A stretch of DNA of 57,688 bases, taken from positions 1 through 57,688 of the forward strand of contig JAQWLJ010000067.1 of NCBI GenBank assembly GCA_029247365.1. Reading direction: 5' to 3'. Source of the DNA: Acidimicrobiales bacterium. Lineage in GTDB: Bacteria > Actinomycetota > Acidimicrobiia > Acidimicrobiales > Aldehydirespiratoraceae. The notes beneath the pieces are model-generated. The model worked only from the letters and a program-made list of their open reading frames with translations, did not search any database and was not told the DNA's origin. The position numbers were made by a program, and so were the translations under genes. Each line of letters begins with the position of its first letter. The stretch's first letter is position 1. This document shows, in pieces, positions 26,753-36,830 of this stretch.

Positions 26753-26805
26753 TGCGGGCAGGCTAACCACCCAAAGCTCTGCTCAGGGGCTACTTTCAGA
26801 GCGTT

Positions 26806-27870
26806 GTGCGCGTCGGACTCGATCTCACCCCACTCCTCGGGCCCCCGACAGGCATCCACCAGCACACCCGCGCCCTTCTCGACGAACTTGTGGCCCGCAA
26901 CGACATCGATGTGCAGGGCTGGCTGCTCACCGGCCGAGGCCGAGCGACCGGCATCGAGGTTCCGGTTTGGCGTTTTCGCGTTCCAGCCGGCCTCGCACAA
27001 CAGACGTGGCGCTTCGGGGGCTTTCCCGGTCGGCGCCTCGTCGCAGGCAATGTCGATGTCGTCCACGGCATCAACTTCCTCGCTCCGCCCCGCGCCGGGA
27101 CCGTGGTCACCATCCACGACACCACCCCGCTCGCAGGCGCCGATCTCACGCAACCTGCGATCGCAGCCAAGGCGGGCGCGATCCGTCGCCTCCTGCGATC
27201 ATCGGCACTGATCCATGTGCCTGCCCAGGGGATCGCCGATGAACTGATCGCCGAGCACGGCGCCGAAGCCGATCGCGTCGTCGTCGTACCCCATGGCCTG
27301 CGGCCCGCCCCCTCGGTCGTGCCCCACGAGGGCGTCCCAAGCTATGAGCGCTACCTCATCACGGTGGGGCGAACCGAACGGCGTAAACGCGTTCCAACGA
27401 TCGTCGAGATGCTCGATGACCTGCCCGATGATGTAGCCCTCGTGATCGCCGGGCCGATCGGCGACGACGAGAACCGACTAGCGAGTGCGGTACGAAAGCT
27501 CGGTGACCCCAACCGGGTGGTGCGGGTCACCGCAGCCTCCGACGCGACTCGCGACTCGCTCATCGCCGGCTCCGCCGGGCTCGTACTTGCATCGGAGTAC
27601 GAGGGCTTCGGTTTCACCCCCCTCGAAGCTATCCAGCTCAATGTGCCGGTAGCAGCGACCGCGGTCGGGGCGCTCCCTGATCTGATCGGCGATGGCTTTG
27701 ACCTCGTCGCCCCCCGCTCACCCGACCTCAGCGCGGCGCTGGCGGCCGCGACGCTACGTGTCCTCGACTCAGCGGTACCGGCGACTGTGCATCGACGCAT
27801 CGATGCGCTTCGGTGGGCCGACACCGCCGAAGCGATGGTCGAGTTGTACCGCCGAGCGACTCTGACCTAG
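26806..27870 (+). CDS. Glycosyltransferase family 4
   Basis: 354 aa from GTG 26806. Starts VRVGLDLTPLLGPPTGIHQHT, then DVVHGINFLAPPRAGTVVTIHD, YLITVGRTERRKR and the donor site YEGFGFTPLEAIQLNVPVA with both Glu. It is convergent with the FG-GAP/SLH pseudogene; the two stop codons share a CTAG at 27867-27870. No other GT gene is on this strand nearby, so its pathway partner is uncertain. Confidence 0.88.
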   Translation: MRVGLDLTPLLGPPTGIHQHTRALLDELVARNDIDVQGWLLTGRGRATGIEVPVWRFRVPAGLAQQTWRFGGFPGRRLVAGNVDVVHGINFLAPPRAGTVVTIHDTTPLAGADLTQPAIAAKAGAIRRLLRSSALIHVPAQGIADELIAEHGAEADRVVVVPHGLRPAPSVVPHEGVPSYERYLITVGRTERRKRVPTIVEMLDDLPDDVALVIAGPIGDDENRLASAVRKLGDPNRVVRVTAASDATRDSLIAGSAGLVLASEYEGFGFTPLEAIQLNVPVAATAVGALPDLIGDGFDLVAPRSPDLSAALAAATLRVLDSAVPATVHRRIDALRWADTAEAMVELYRRATLT

Positions 27871-28909
27871 GCGAGAGCAGCGCTCGCTTCTCGGTAGAGG
27901 AACGCAGCAGCCTGGCATCGCGTTACCGAGTCGTTCGGGGAGAACGTGGTGATCGACGTGCCCTGCGTGGTGTTGTTCACTTTCGCCCACGCGACCGGAA
28001 CGGTGAGATACTCGCCGGCAGGAACGTCGCTGAAGCCGGATCGGGCCAGCCACCTGGCTTCCCTGAGCGGCGCCAAAGCAGCGTGACAAGCTGACCTCGG
28101 GTGACGTTCTCGGCCGGTGAGAACGTCGTCAAGGAGGTGCCTCTCGTGATTCCCTCAGCCTTCGCCCACGCCGCGGCGAGCTCGTAGAGCGAGTCTCCGG
28201 GCACGTCGATGAAACCGTGGTCGGCGCAGCCGGTGGGCTCGCCTTCTTGGCGCCACAGGAAGGTGATCATCTGCGCATGGTCGAGGAGGAGATCCGGGCC
28301 GAACTGGAAGGCGTTGATGCCCGTGGTGATTTCCTCGGTAACCATCCAGTCGACAGCTTCGCTGGAGTAGGTGCCGTTGGAAATGTCACAGAAACAAGCG
28401 CATGACACATCGGGGCCGACCCCTGTGCGTTCGGCGTTGTGCCGGAAGATCGGCCATGCGTCGACGGTCGCGGTCGAGCCCGGCAAGTCAAAGGCTGCGA
28501 CTCGGGTGGTTCCATTGGGCGTGTCGAAGCCGGCGAACACGATCTGACGGGTGCCGTCGAGGATGCCGACGGCAGGAGCCGACTCGAAGCTCCAACCTGC
28601 ACCCATGCGGAACTGCCACTCGAGACCGTTCTCGAACGAGGCTCCCGTGTGGCCCTCAAGCAGCGCGAGCCCGGCGTAGGTGCCGACAGCGACGTCCTGA
28701 TCGCCGTCGCCGTTGAGATCGGCGATCACCGGCGATGAACTGCGGTTCCAACAGCGGGGTTGCTATTCGGTATCGAGACAGCCTGACGAATCGATGGTGT
28801 CCCAGTGCTGTTGGAAGGGCAGCGGGTCCGAAGCAGAGGAAGGTGCTGCGTTCACGATCGCTGCAGCTACTCAGACGACGAGCGTGATGCTGAACGGGCG
28901 CTTGGACAT
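27867..28909 (-). pseudogene. FG-GAP/SLH surface protein gene, inactivated
   Basis: A reading frame begins at ATG 28909 (MSKRPFSITLVV). It hits TGA at codon 13 (28873-28871), continues as a signal-like VAAAIVNAAPSSA, and hits TAG at codon 49 (28765-28763). It then runs as FG-GAP-type sequence (VIADLNGDGDQDVAVGTY) and two SLH-like modules (TTGINAFQF; TRGTSLTTFSP). Around 28030-28045 the frame shifts by one base and a third SLH-like module (GFSDVPAGEY; TQGTSITTFSP) finishes at 27867. Two nonsense codons and a frameshift show decay rather than a single sequencing error. The intact protein would have been about 345 aa and exported. Confidence 0.88.
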
Positions 28910-28999
28910 ACGATCTCTATCGTCCCAGTTCGCTGCAATCTTGAGATCAAATTCACCTTTCACCGTCGAGCGAAGCCCTCCGGCGTAGGCTCTCGGGCA

Positions 29000-29941
29000 A
29001 TGAGCCCCGACGCCCCGGAACTCGACGTCTCGATCGTTTTGCCCGTCCACAATGAGGCCGGCCATCTTCAGGCTGAACTCGACCGAATCTCCGAATCGAT
29101 GGACCGCTCCGAGCTGTCCTGGGAATTGATCATCGTCGACGACGGATCCAGCGATGGCTCGACCGACATCGCGCTGGCATCGAACCGCTGCCGGGTCATC
29201 CGCAGTGAACGCAACCGCGGCGCCGGATCAGCTCGTCGTCTCGGCACCGAGACCGCTCGCGGGCGCATCGTGGTCTGGTCCGACGCCGACATGTCGTATC
29301 CGAACGACAAGATCCCCGAGTTGATCACGGCGATGGGTGATGCCGACCACATCATCGGTGCCCGAACGAGCGAGCAGGGCACTCTCAAGATCTTCCGGGT
29401 TCCGGCCAAGTGGCTGATCCGGCATCTCGCTCAATACCTGACCCAGACGAAGATCCCCGATCTGAACACTGGTTTCCGGGCATTTCGGCGCGATGTCGCA
29501 CTGCAGTACACGCACCAACTGCCACCGGGGTTCAGCTGCGTCACCACGATCACAATGGCGTTCCTCATGAACGGGTACCGGGTCGACTTCGTCCCGATCG
29601 AGTACGAGCCGCGCGCAGGCGAGTCGAAATTCCACTGGCTCAGAGACACCCGCAGATACGGGCTCCAGGTCATCCGTATGATGCTGTCCTACGAGCCCCT
29701 TCGGGTGACGCTGCCACTCGCGTCCCTGTTGGGTGTCGTGTTCGCAGCGAAACTCGGCTACGACCTTGTCGACAAGGACCTGCGCCCAGCCGCGAACACG
29801 ATGCTCCTCGGCTTCGCAGTGCTCCAGATACTGGCGGTCGGACTTCTCGCCGATCTCGTCGTGCGGCTCACCAGGCCGGCTCAGACGGTACCGCCGACCG
29901 ACATCCGAGAGCTCGACGCCTCAAGCCAGCCGCTCGAGTAG
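29000..29941 (+). CDS. Glycosyltransferase family 2, polyprenyl-phosphate sugar synthase-like
   Basis: 313 aa from ATG 29000. DPM1/GtrB-type start VSIVLPVHNEAGHLQAELD, IIVDDGSSDGS, VVWSDADMSYP (DxD-like metal site) and NTGFRAFRR, then two hydrophobic segments in the last 80 residues. Such enzymes load a sugar onto polyprenyl phosphate for use outside the membrane. It is divergent from the pseudogene and its last 21 bases overlap the convergent GT4 gene. Confidence 0.88.
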   Translation: MSPDAPELDVSIVLPVHNEAGHLQAELDRISESMDRSELSWELIIVDDGSSDGSTDIALASNRCRVIRSERNRGAGSARRLGTETARGRIVVWSDADMSYPNDKIPELITAMGDADHIIGARTSEQGTLKIFRVPAKWLIRHLAQYLTQTKIPDLNTGFRAFRRDVALQYTHQLPPGFSCVTTITMAFLMNGYRVDFVPIEYEPRAGESKFHWLRDTRRYGLQVIRMMLSYEPLRVTLPLASLLGVVFAAKLGYDLVDKDLRPAANTMLLGFAVLQILAVGLLADLVVRLTRPAQTVPPTDIRELDASSQPLE

Positions 29942-31093
29942 CGCCTCGTAGCGAGTCCGTACGGCATCCCAGGAGAACATCGACTGCACGTAGGTGCTGC
30001 CTCCGGCCCCAAGGCGGGCGCGAAGCGAAGAATCTTTGAGCAACTTCTCAAGGGCGACCTCGAAGTCGGCAACCCCGGTGTACCAGAGACCTCCCGCACT
30101 ATTTTCGCAGTGCTCCCGCATCGGTTCACACCACCCATTGATCAGTACGGGCGTTCCGACGAGCATCGCCTCGGGAACCACCATGGAGAAGCTCTCGTGC
30201 GGTGACGGGTTGATCAACACGTCCGCAGCTGCGAGCAAGCCGTACTTGTGCTCGGCCGGGACAGGGCCGAGCACCTCGACACCAACGGTTTCCGGCGGCC
30301 GGTCAATAACAGGCCCGGCGAGAAGAAGCCGACCGCTCCCCCGGCGCTGCCGAAAGCGCCCAAAGCGCTCGACGAGGTCATGGACGCCCTTCCCTCGATC
30401 AAGGCGCCCGAGATAAACAGCGAAGGGCTCGTCGCCCAGTGAGAGGGCTCGTCGAGCCTCATCAGCGTCGCATGGCGCGTCGATCTCGATGGGCAAGCCC
30501 AGCACCACCTGGGGCTTTTCGGCCGCAACCGGGAACCGGCTCAAGACGAGGTTCTGCTCGGCACGGCTGCCGTGGACGAGGCCGTCAGCGGTCCCGAAAA
30601 CCGTCTCGAAGACGGGGAGACTCAGCGGTGGCTCGGGATGCGACGCCGCGTGAAGGCAGGTTGGGACCTTGGCCCGCTGAATGCCTCGGACCGTGGGTTG
30701 GTACAGGTATGGGTAGGGCGCGATAACGCCATCACTGACCGCCTCGACTGCGTCGAGCAGATCGGGGCTGTCGGGGCCTTGCCGATCGATCCAGTCGTAG
30801 GCATCGCCCTCGCTGACAGGCTTACCGGAGAAGAGACGGGCGCTCAAGGCATCGAGGTTGGTGTCGCGCTGCTGGCGAACCTGGCACCTTGTGACCTCAA
30901 CCCCTTCCTCAACCGTCGTCCCCGCTTCGTAGTGGTCCTCCCATGTGACGATGTCGAGCGCACACGAGGTGATGACCCGCACCGTCCACCCGTCTTTCAC
31001 CATTCGCACGGCGTAGGACCGGGCGCCTTGCTCGGCGCCACCGAGGACGTCGGCACCGTAGCGAGGGGTGACGAAGGTGAGCGTGCGGTTCAT
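29921..31093 (-). CDS. Glycosyltransferase family 4
   Basis: 390 aa from ATG 31093, overlapping the upstream gene's stop (ATGA). N-terminal FVTPRYGADVLGGAEQGARS with a glycine loop, AVYLGRLDRGKGVHDLVE, and the donor site HESFSMVVPEAMLVGTPVL, in which an E-x7-E is kept. Last gene of the minus-strand operon that begins at 36802. Confidence 0.87.
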   Translation of the reverse strand: MNRTLTFVTPRYGADVLGGAEQGARSYAVRMVKDGWTVRVITSCALDIVTWEDHYEAGTTVEEGVEVTRCQVRQQRDTNLDALSARLFSGKPVSEGDAYDWIDRQGPDSPDLLDAVEAVSDGVIAPYPYLYQPTVRGIQRAKVPTCLHAASHPEPPLSLPVFETVFGTADGLVHGSRAEQNLVLSRFPVAAEKPQVVLGLPIEIDAPCDADEARRALSLGDEPFAVYLGRLDRGKGVHDLVERFGRFRQRRGSGRLLLAGPVIDRPPETVGVEVLGPVPAEHKYGLLAAADVLINPSPHESFSMVVPEAMLVGTPVLINGWCEPMREHCENSAGGLWYTGVADFEVALEKLLKDSSLRARLGAGGSTYVQSMFSWDAVRTRYEALLERLA

Positions 31094-32124
31094 CGCGCCA
31101 CAAGCCCGTCAAAGGCAGCACGGTGAGCCTTGCTGCTCACGGCGAGGGAGAAGTCGTCGGCGCGCTGCCTCCCACGATCAATCAGATGCTGTTCCAGCCC
31201 AGGCTCGTCAAGAACCCGGGCAACCGCGGTGGCGACCGCGTGCGGGGTCTTGTCGCCGAGCAGGATGCCAGCGTCGCCGACTGTCTCGGACAGCACCGCT
31301 GCGTCATATGCAATCACGGGTACCCCGGCCGCCATCGCTTCCACGACGGGGACACAAAACCCCTCGTGCTCGCTCAGGCACAGAAACACCGCCGCGTTGG
31401 CAAGGTGGGCAGCGAGCGTGGCATCGTCGACGGCTCCGACGAAGTCGACGTGACCGCCCACGCCGAGCCGCTTCGCGAAGGCATCGAGGGCTCGCTGGTA
31501 GGACTCGGATGCTGGTGAGCCGACGACGACCAGGCGCGCTGTCGGGTGAGTCGTGGTGAGCGCAGCGAGCGCGGCGATGAGGTCGTGATGGCACTTGTTG
31601 GCCGCGACTCGTCCGACGAAGAGGATTACCGGCGCGTCGTGATCGACCTGGCGATCGTTTCCCTTGCGGACGTTCCAGAGCACCGGTGCAACTCGGACAT
31701 CAGCGAACCCGACGTCGATCAGTTCGTTTGCGTTGTACTGCGAGTCCGCCACAGCCCGCGGCGCGAGCGGCGCAAGCTGATGGAGCTGGGCGCGGCCCCA
31801 TCGCAGGCCGGCGATGTGATCGGCATCCCACGCCTCGACGAACTCGGGTGGGGTGATGTTGTGGTAGTTCAAAACCGCCGGAAGCCGCCGCTTGATCACC
31901 GCTTCGGCGAGCAGCGATCCGATCCCGTGCTGCAGCACGATCAGGTCGCCGGGCTTCTTCCATGCTGAGACAAGAAGGACGTCTTCATTCATCGAACTCG
32001 GCTGCTGAGCCACGAAGCGGACCGTCGCACCCTGCGCGACAAAAACGTCGCGGAGCAGGAGGGTGTGGGCGCCGATGGCGTCACCCGACTTCAGCTCGGG
32101 CACAAGCAGGTCGACCGAACTCAT
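31090..32124 (-). CDS. Glycosyltransferase family 4, paralog 1
   Basis: 344 aa from ATG 32124 (overlap ATGA with the upstream gene). Central NYHNITPPEFVEAWD, then VILFVGRVAANKCHHDLIAA and the donor site EHEGFCVPVVEAMAAGVPVI. It shares long stretches with the next gene upstream (CLSEHEGFCVPV, VGDAGILL), so the two are tandem duplicates. It probably adds related residues to the same repeat unit. The N-terminal Rossmann half is more divergent, consistent with a different acceptor. Confidence 0.87.
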   Translation of the reverse strand: MSSVDLLVPELKSGDAIGAHTLLLRDVFVAQGATVRFVAQQPSSMNEDVLLVSAWKKPGDLIVLQHGIGSLLAEAVIKRRLPAVLNYHNITPPEFVEAWDADHIAGLRWGRAQLHQLAPLAPRAVADSQYNANELIDVGFADVRVAPVLWNVRKGNDRQVDHDAPVILFVGRVAANKCHHDLIAALAALTTTHPTARLVVVGSPASESYQRALDAFAKRLGVGGHVDFVGAVDDATLAAHLANAAVFLCLSEHEGFCVPVVEAMAAGVPVIAYDAAVLSETVGDAGILLGDKTPHAVATAVARVLDEPGLEQHLIDRGRQRADDFSLAVSSKAHRAAFDGLVAR

Positions 32125-33185
32125 ACACACCTGTCGATAGCTGCGCTCAACGCTTTGCGCATACGTATGCGACTGCTTTCGGGCGAGAACGTCGTCGCCC
32201 TCGCCTGACCTTGTTCGACGAGCCAGGCGCGGAGTTCGCAGTCGGTGAGAACGCGTTCGAGCGCAACCGCCACGTTCGTAGGCGACTTGTCGTCGAGCAG
32301 AATTCCGGCATCGCCGATCGTTTCCGGGAGCACCGTTGCTGCGTAGGCCACTACAGGCGTACCGGCTGCCATCGACTCGATTACCGGCACGCAGAACCCT
32401 TCGTGCTCGCTGAGGCATACAAAAACATCGGCGGCAGCGTACGCATCGGCCAAGTCCGTCTCACTAACCGAACCGGCGAATTCCACCCCGCCAGGGCAGA
32501 CCCGAACGGCGTGGTCGCGTAGTGCGGCCTCGTAGCGATGTGACGAGGTTCCGCCGATCAGTTTCAGCCGAACGTCAGGTATCCAGCTCCGCAACGCCGC
32601 TGTGGCCGAGATGAGATCTTCTTGGCACTTGTTGGGCGACAGCCGTCCAACAAAGAGCAGGGTCGGGGGCTCACCTACGTGGGCCGAGGTGAACGGACGT
32701 AGCGGAGGAGGCTCGAATAGAACGGGCGCGACGACGACGTCGTCGAGGCCGGCCGCCTCGAGTTCGTCAGCGTTGAAGCGGCTGTCGGCCAAGCCCTGCG
32801 AGGCCCTGCGGGCCAACCGCGCGAGCTGCCGGCGCCCGAAATCGAGCTCGGCACTGATGTGCGGCTCCCAGGGTTCGAACAACGCGGCGGGCGTGAGGTT
32901 GTGGTAGTCGATGACGAGTGGTTCGTTCCGGCCAAGGAGGTAGTCAGCCACCGGTGATCCAGTCGACGCCTGATAGAGCAGCACATCGGCATCGAGGCCG
33001 TCGTGGTCGCGGTAATCACGCCCGCGGCTGCGGAGATCAGGATGTACATGCTGGGCGAAGATCTCTGTCTCGTACCCCAACTGGCGGAGCAGCGTATCGA
33101 CTTCGAGTGTGTGGTGGCTCACCGCGTCGCGTGTGCTGAGCGAGGCGGTGAACTGATGAACCCGCACCGCGCTCACTGGGGCCAC
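32121..33185 (-). CDS. Glycosyltransferase family 4, paralog 2
   Basis: 354 aa from GTG 33185, 4 bases past the methyltransferase stop; GTG 33173 is an alternative. DYHNLTPAALFEPWEP, LLFVGRLSPNKCQEDLISA and EHEGFCVPVIESMAAGTPVV parallel the neighbouring paralog. Donor specificity is unknown. Third gene of the 36802-29921 operon. Confidence 0.86.
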   Translation of the reverse strand: MAPVSAVRVHQFTASLSTRDAVSHHTLEVDTLLRQLGYETEIFAQHVHPDLRSRGRDYRDHDGLDADVLLYQASTGSPVADYLLGRNEPLVIDYHNLTPAALFEPWEPHISAELDFGRRQLARLARRASQGLADSRFNADELEAAGLDDVVVAPVLFEPPPLRPFTSAHVGEPPTLLFVGRLSPNKCQEDLISATAALRSWIPDVRLKLIGGTSSHRYEAALRDHAVRVCPGGVEFAGSVSETDLADAYAAADVFVCLSEHEGFCVPVIESMAAGTPVVAYAATVLPETIGDAGILLDDKSPTNVAVALERVLTDCELRAWLVEQGQARATTFSPESSRIRMRKALSAAIDRCV

Positions 33186-33189
33186 CGAG

Positions 33190-34131
33190 TCACGCGAGCC
33201 GGGCGACGACGAGCGTGCGAAGCCGCGGGTCGGCAGTTTCGACGAGGTCGACTGTGGCGCCGGTTCGCCCAAATAGGTAGGCCCACGTCGCTGGCGAGAG
33301 CCCTCGTCCCACTCGCAGTTCTCGGTCGATCACGTCGCGATCTGCGGGGTCACCCGTGGCAATCACCACCGTGCCATTGCCCACTGCGGCGATTGCTTGC
33401 TCGACAACCCGCTGGGCCGCAGCGGGACCCAGGTCTTCGACGAAACCGGCGGCGACAACCGCGCCGAACTCCCCGGCCCGTGCTGCCGCGAGGTGCGAGG
33501 CCGGTTCGCCGGCACGAAGATCGAGGCCGCTACGCACGCCCGGCAGGATCGCCAGTGCGTCGACATCAACCCCGTGGACCGCAACTCCCGCATCGTGCAG
33601 TGGACGCACGAGCACACCACTGCCGCATCCGAGGACCACCACTCGACCGGCATGGTCGGCGAGGATCGACGCCACAGTGTCGGCCACAGCGCCATCAGGT
33701 TCGGGGACGGGGTCAACAAGACCGCCGACATCGGCCACCGCCGCTGCATCCTCGAGGGAACTGATGCGCTCGTCGAACCGGCGCAGCAGCCGAGTGAGGA
33801 CATTGTTCAGCGCGTTGACCTGATCGGTGACGTACCGGAGATACCAATAGACCCCCTTGCGAATCGACCCCTTCAGTTGGCGAATGCCGGGCTTCGTCCC
33901 GAGCGGGGCGTCAACATCGATCATGGAAAGACGGTCGGCCCGATCGAGTAAGAGCTCACCCTGCGAGCCAGCCGCCCCAGGCGGGGCAACCTCGATCCAG
34001 GCGCGCTCGATCTCGCGCTCCTGGCGCTGCAGTTCGGGATCGCGGCGACGCCGGGTCTCGGCCTCGGCTTCGATCTCTGCGCGAACCCGATTGATGTAGG
34101 CCTGCGAATCGGTGGCGTTCGGTTGCGTCAC
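33190..34131 (-). CDS. SAM-dependent methyltransferase with long helical N-terminus
   Basis: 313 aa from GTG 34131; the frame is open to TTG 34206, which would overlap the previous gene by 38 bases. The first 130 residues are Arg/Glu-rich and probably helical (VRAEIEAEAETRRRRDPEL). The Rossmann domain starts at about residue 160 with the SAM motif VVVLGCGSGVLVRPL, then GVDVDAL and a late GNGTVVIATGDP. The methyl acceptor is not known; its place in a glycosyltransferase operon suggests a glycan-capping or sugar O-methylation role. Confidence 0.78.
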   Translation of the reverse strand: MTQPNATDSQAYINRVRAEIEAEAETRRRRDPELQRQEREIERAWIEVAPPGAAGSQGELLLDRADRLSMIDVDAPLGTKPGIRQLKGSIRKGVYWYLRYVTDQVNALNNVLTRLLRRFDERISSLEDAAAVADVGGLVDPVPEPDGAVADTVASILADHAGRVVVLGCGSGVLVRPLHDAGVAVHGVDVDALAILPGVRSGLDLRAGEPASHLAAARAGEFGAVVAAGFVEDLGPAAAQRVVEQAIAAVGNGTVVIATGDPADRDVIDRELRVGRGLSPATWAYLFGRTGATVDLVETADPRLRTLVVARLA

Positions 34132-34168
34132 GGCCTGGGACGCTACCAGGCGACTCGAGTCACTCTGA

Positions 34169-36802
34169 TCAGCCCTGGAGTCGCTGCGGTCGAAGGACGT
34201 GGGCAAGCACGGCGCCCAGTCCGAGCATTGCCACGAGTGACGACCACCAGAGATGCGGTGGCCGGTACCGGAGTTCGACGATGTGCTCGCCGCTGCCCAC
34301 CCAAACCGCTGCGAAGGCGACGTCGGCCGTCAGCACCTCGGCCGAGCGGCCATCGACCTCGGCCCGCCACCCCGGAGCCACAGGCACATCGAACACGACC
34401 ATGCCGGCGCCTGTCACCGTCACCTCGGCAGTTACCCGGTCGTTCGCCCGGTAAGCCTGCACTTGCGCCGTGGCGCCAGGACTGACGGCAACGGGCATCG
34501 CACGCACGACAGCCGTCGGCGACGATCCATCCCACCTATCGACCAATGCGGCAGCGTTGGCCGAGTCGCCCGCTACCACGAATTCACCGGCGAAACGGGC
34601 AAGAGGCGTCGGACGGTGTAAGACGAGGATCGGCTCGACCGCGACAAGTTCCATTGCGGTGTCGCCCGCGATGACACCTACTCGGGTGGTGGTGCCCTCA
34701 TGGAGTCCAATGAACGCAACGGAAGGTTCGCCGAAGACGCGAACGACGATGTCAGCTGCCACGGCCGGCAGGTCCTCCCCAGCGATCGGCACGACAAGCG
34801 TTTCCGCCTCCGACGGCGCGACAGCCATACTGCTCCGACGCACATCGCCAGCGATGCCGACCTCGACCTCGACCTCGACGGGAGCAGTCGTCGAGAAGTC
34901 CAGCACGACCGCGCGCAGGCCTCCATCGGGAATCATCACCTCACCCAAGATGGGTTGCAGGACCGCATCGGAACGGCGGATCGCCGGCGGGGCGGCGGTG
35001 AACTCGCCTGGCGGCGTGGAGGCTGCGGGCGCAACGAGAACGTCGGCCCCCATCGCTGCCCAGACGCCGCTCTCGAGCGAAGCCTCGCGCTGGGGTCTTG
35101 GGGTATCGGTCGCCCCACCGACACCGACCCGGAGGCTGTTGGCATCGGCCGCCTCGAACAGCGCAAGGAGCGCCGGCGATCGTGGCGCGTGCGCACGGAT
35201 ATCGCCGATGCCGAAGGCGGGTGAGACCGCGGGGGCCATGACGTCGCCGATCCCGCCCACCCGACCGTCGGGCCCAGCATGGTCGGCGACGAGTTCATGG
35301 ACCATCGTGGCGGCGAGGCGTTCATCCCGCTCAGTTGCGGTCGGGATTGCCATGCCGAACGAAAGCAGCTCGAACACAGCGAGACCACACGCCGCGATGC
35401 CCACGAATCTGCCGTCGGCTGCTCCTCGCCGCCAGGCCACCACAATCCCGACCCCGACGAGCAGGGCAACCAGGGATGTTGCCGATGTAGCGATGGTCAC
35501 CCGACGAGCGTTTACCCCGCCGATCACATCATTCCAACGCCAAGCCGCGCTGAGCCCGACCACCGCAACAACAGATACGAACGGCACAGCCCGCCGCAGC
35601 GCAACGTCGAACTGACGCTGTGGCCGGTGCTCGTCGACCAAGAGCGCGAGCCCATCGGCTGCGGCGAGCGCCAGCGGCAGGACGATGAGAAAGCGCGCGT
35701 GCGTGGGCACAGCCACATCACCTGCGACGAGGTCGAGCAAGGTCTCGAACGGACCACCGATCCATGCCACTGCAAATCCAGCGGCGACGAGGGATGGAAT
35801 GCTGGCTGCGGTAGCAAAGCTGGCCGAGCCGAGCGAACGCCCAACCCCGATCACCGCGAGGGCCACGACGACTGCACCGGCGAACCCGACTGACGTCTGC
35901 AGGGAGCCGCCGATGAACCATGGGATCGCCTCCGCATCGTTGCCGAAGATCGAGCCGAAGGGGATGGTGAGGACTGTCGCCCAGTCGGCGGAGCTATCGG
36001 AGATGGACCGGCTTCCCGCATCGACCCACCGGGTGTGCGCGTGCGACGCGGCCAGGTGCGGCGCTGCCAGCGCAACGCCCATCGTCATGCCGAGCACAAG
36101 CGAGCGGGACCGAAGGTGCGCGTCTCGGTCGGAAGCGACCATCACTGCACCACCGAACACTGCCAAGACGGCAATAGAGAAGACGCCACACCACAACAGG
36201 GCGGCCAAGACCGCCGCGAACGCGGCTGCCGGTGGACCAGGCCGACGGGTACGCGCCGCTACGATCGCCGTCGACCAGAGCCATGGGACCAGCGCGAGGG
36301 CTGTGGCATGGGGCCAACCGAACCAAACGAACAGAAGCCCCGAGCAGCCATAGGCCACGCCGGCAAAGAGCGCGGGAAATTCAGAGGCGCCACGGCGTCG
36401 GGCGAGGTCGCGAGCTCCCAAGATGGCGACCGTCATCGCCACGGCGGCGACGAGCCCGGGAGCAAACCAACCAGGGACGACGACGTACAGGAGATGGGTG
36501 AACGGAACCCCGTCGCGAAAGACTGGAACACCGCCTGCAACGTCATGATCCCAAAAGCTGAAGTCGCCGCTGCGCCACGCCACGGCCCGGTCGACCCAAC
36601 CAGCATGGATCGCTGCAGCATCCGGCGGTGCCGCCTCGATCTGCACAACGTCCGACGCTTCGGAGGCGAACGGTTCGATCCCCCAGACCTGATCGACCGG
36701 CGACAATGTGGCCCCAGCGAACAGTGGCCGCCAGAAGGCGAACAGCACAACGGTGGCGACGACGAGCATCGGGAGTCGACGATCCAGCACGCGACGCGAC
36801 AT
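34169..36802 (-). CDS. YfhO-like large integral membrane protein
   Basis: 877 aa. Roughly a dozen membrane segments occupy residues 10-480, beginning MLVVATVVLFAFWRPLFAG and including FPALFAGVAYGCSGLLFVWF. A beta-rich extracytoplasmic region follows (about 500-840), with a final membrane helix at about 850 (WWSSLVAMLGLGAVLAHVL). This arrangement is that of YfhO-type GT-C-like proteins, which are thought to transfer sugars from lipid carriers to wall polymers. An early Asp in SPVDQVWG may be the acidic catalytic residue. First gene of the five-gene operon. Confidence 0.8.
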   Translation of the reverse strand: MSRRVLDRRLPMLVVATVVLFAFWRPLFAGATLSPVDQVWGIEPFASEASDVVQIEAAPPDAAAIHAGWVDRAVAWRSGDFSFWDHDVAGGVPVFRDGVPFTHLLYVVVPGWFAPGLVAAVAMTVAILGARDLARRRGASEFPALFAGVAYGCSGLLFVWFGWPHATALALVPWLWSTAIVAARTRRPGPPAAAFAAVLAALLWCGVFSIAVLAVFGGAVMVASDRDAHLRSRSLVLGMTMGVALAAPHLAASHAHTRWVDAGSRSISDSSADWATVLTIPFGSIFGNDAEAIPWFIGGSLQTSVGFAGAVVVALAVIGVGRSLGSASFATAASIPSLVAAGFAVAWIGGPFETLLDLVAGDVAVPTHARFLIVLPLALAAADGLALLVDEHRPQRQFDVALRRAVPFVSVVAVVGLSAAWRWNDVIGGVNARRVTIATSATSLVALLVGVGIVVAWRRGAADGRFVGIAACGLAVFELLSFGMAIPTATERDERLAATMVHELVADHAGPDGRVGGIGDVMAPAVSPAFGIGDIRAHAPRSPALLALFEAADANSLRVGVGGATDTPRPQREASLESGVWAAMGADVLVAPAASTPPGEFTAAPPAIRRSDAVLQPILGEVMIPDGGLRAVVLDFSTTAPVEVEVEVGIAGDVRRSSMAVAPSEAETLVVPIAGEDLPAVAADIVVRVFGEPSVAFIGLHEGTTTRVGVIAGDTAMELVAVEPILVLHRPTPLARFAGEFVVAGDSANAAALVDRWDGSSPTAVVRAMPVAVSPGATAQVQAYRANDRVTAEVTVTGAGMVVFDVPVAPGWRAEVDGRSAEVLTADVAFAAVWVGSGEHIVELRYRPPHLWWSSLVAMLGLGAVLAHVLRPQRLQG

Positions 36803-36830
36803 CTCGGGACGCTACCGTCATGTCACCTTC

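Noticed and set aside
28763-28873. TGA and TAG codons as programmed readthrough or recoding
   Set aside because: Two different stop codons, no SECIS-like or other recoding element noticed, and a separate frameshift downstream; gene decay explains all three.
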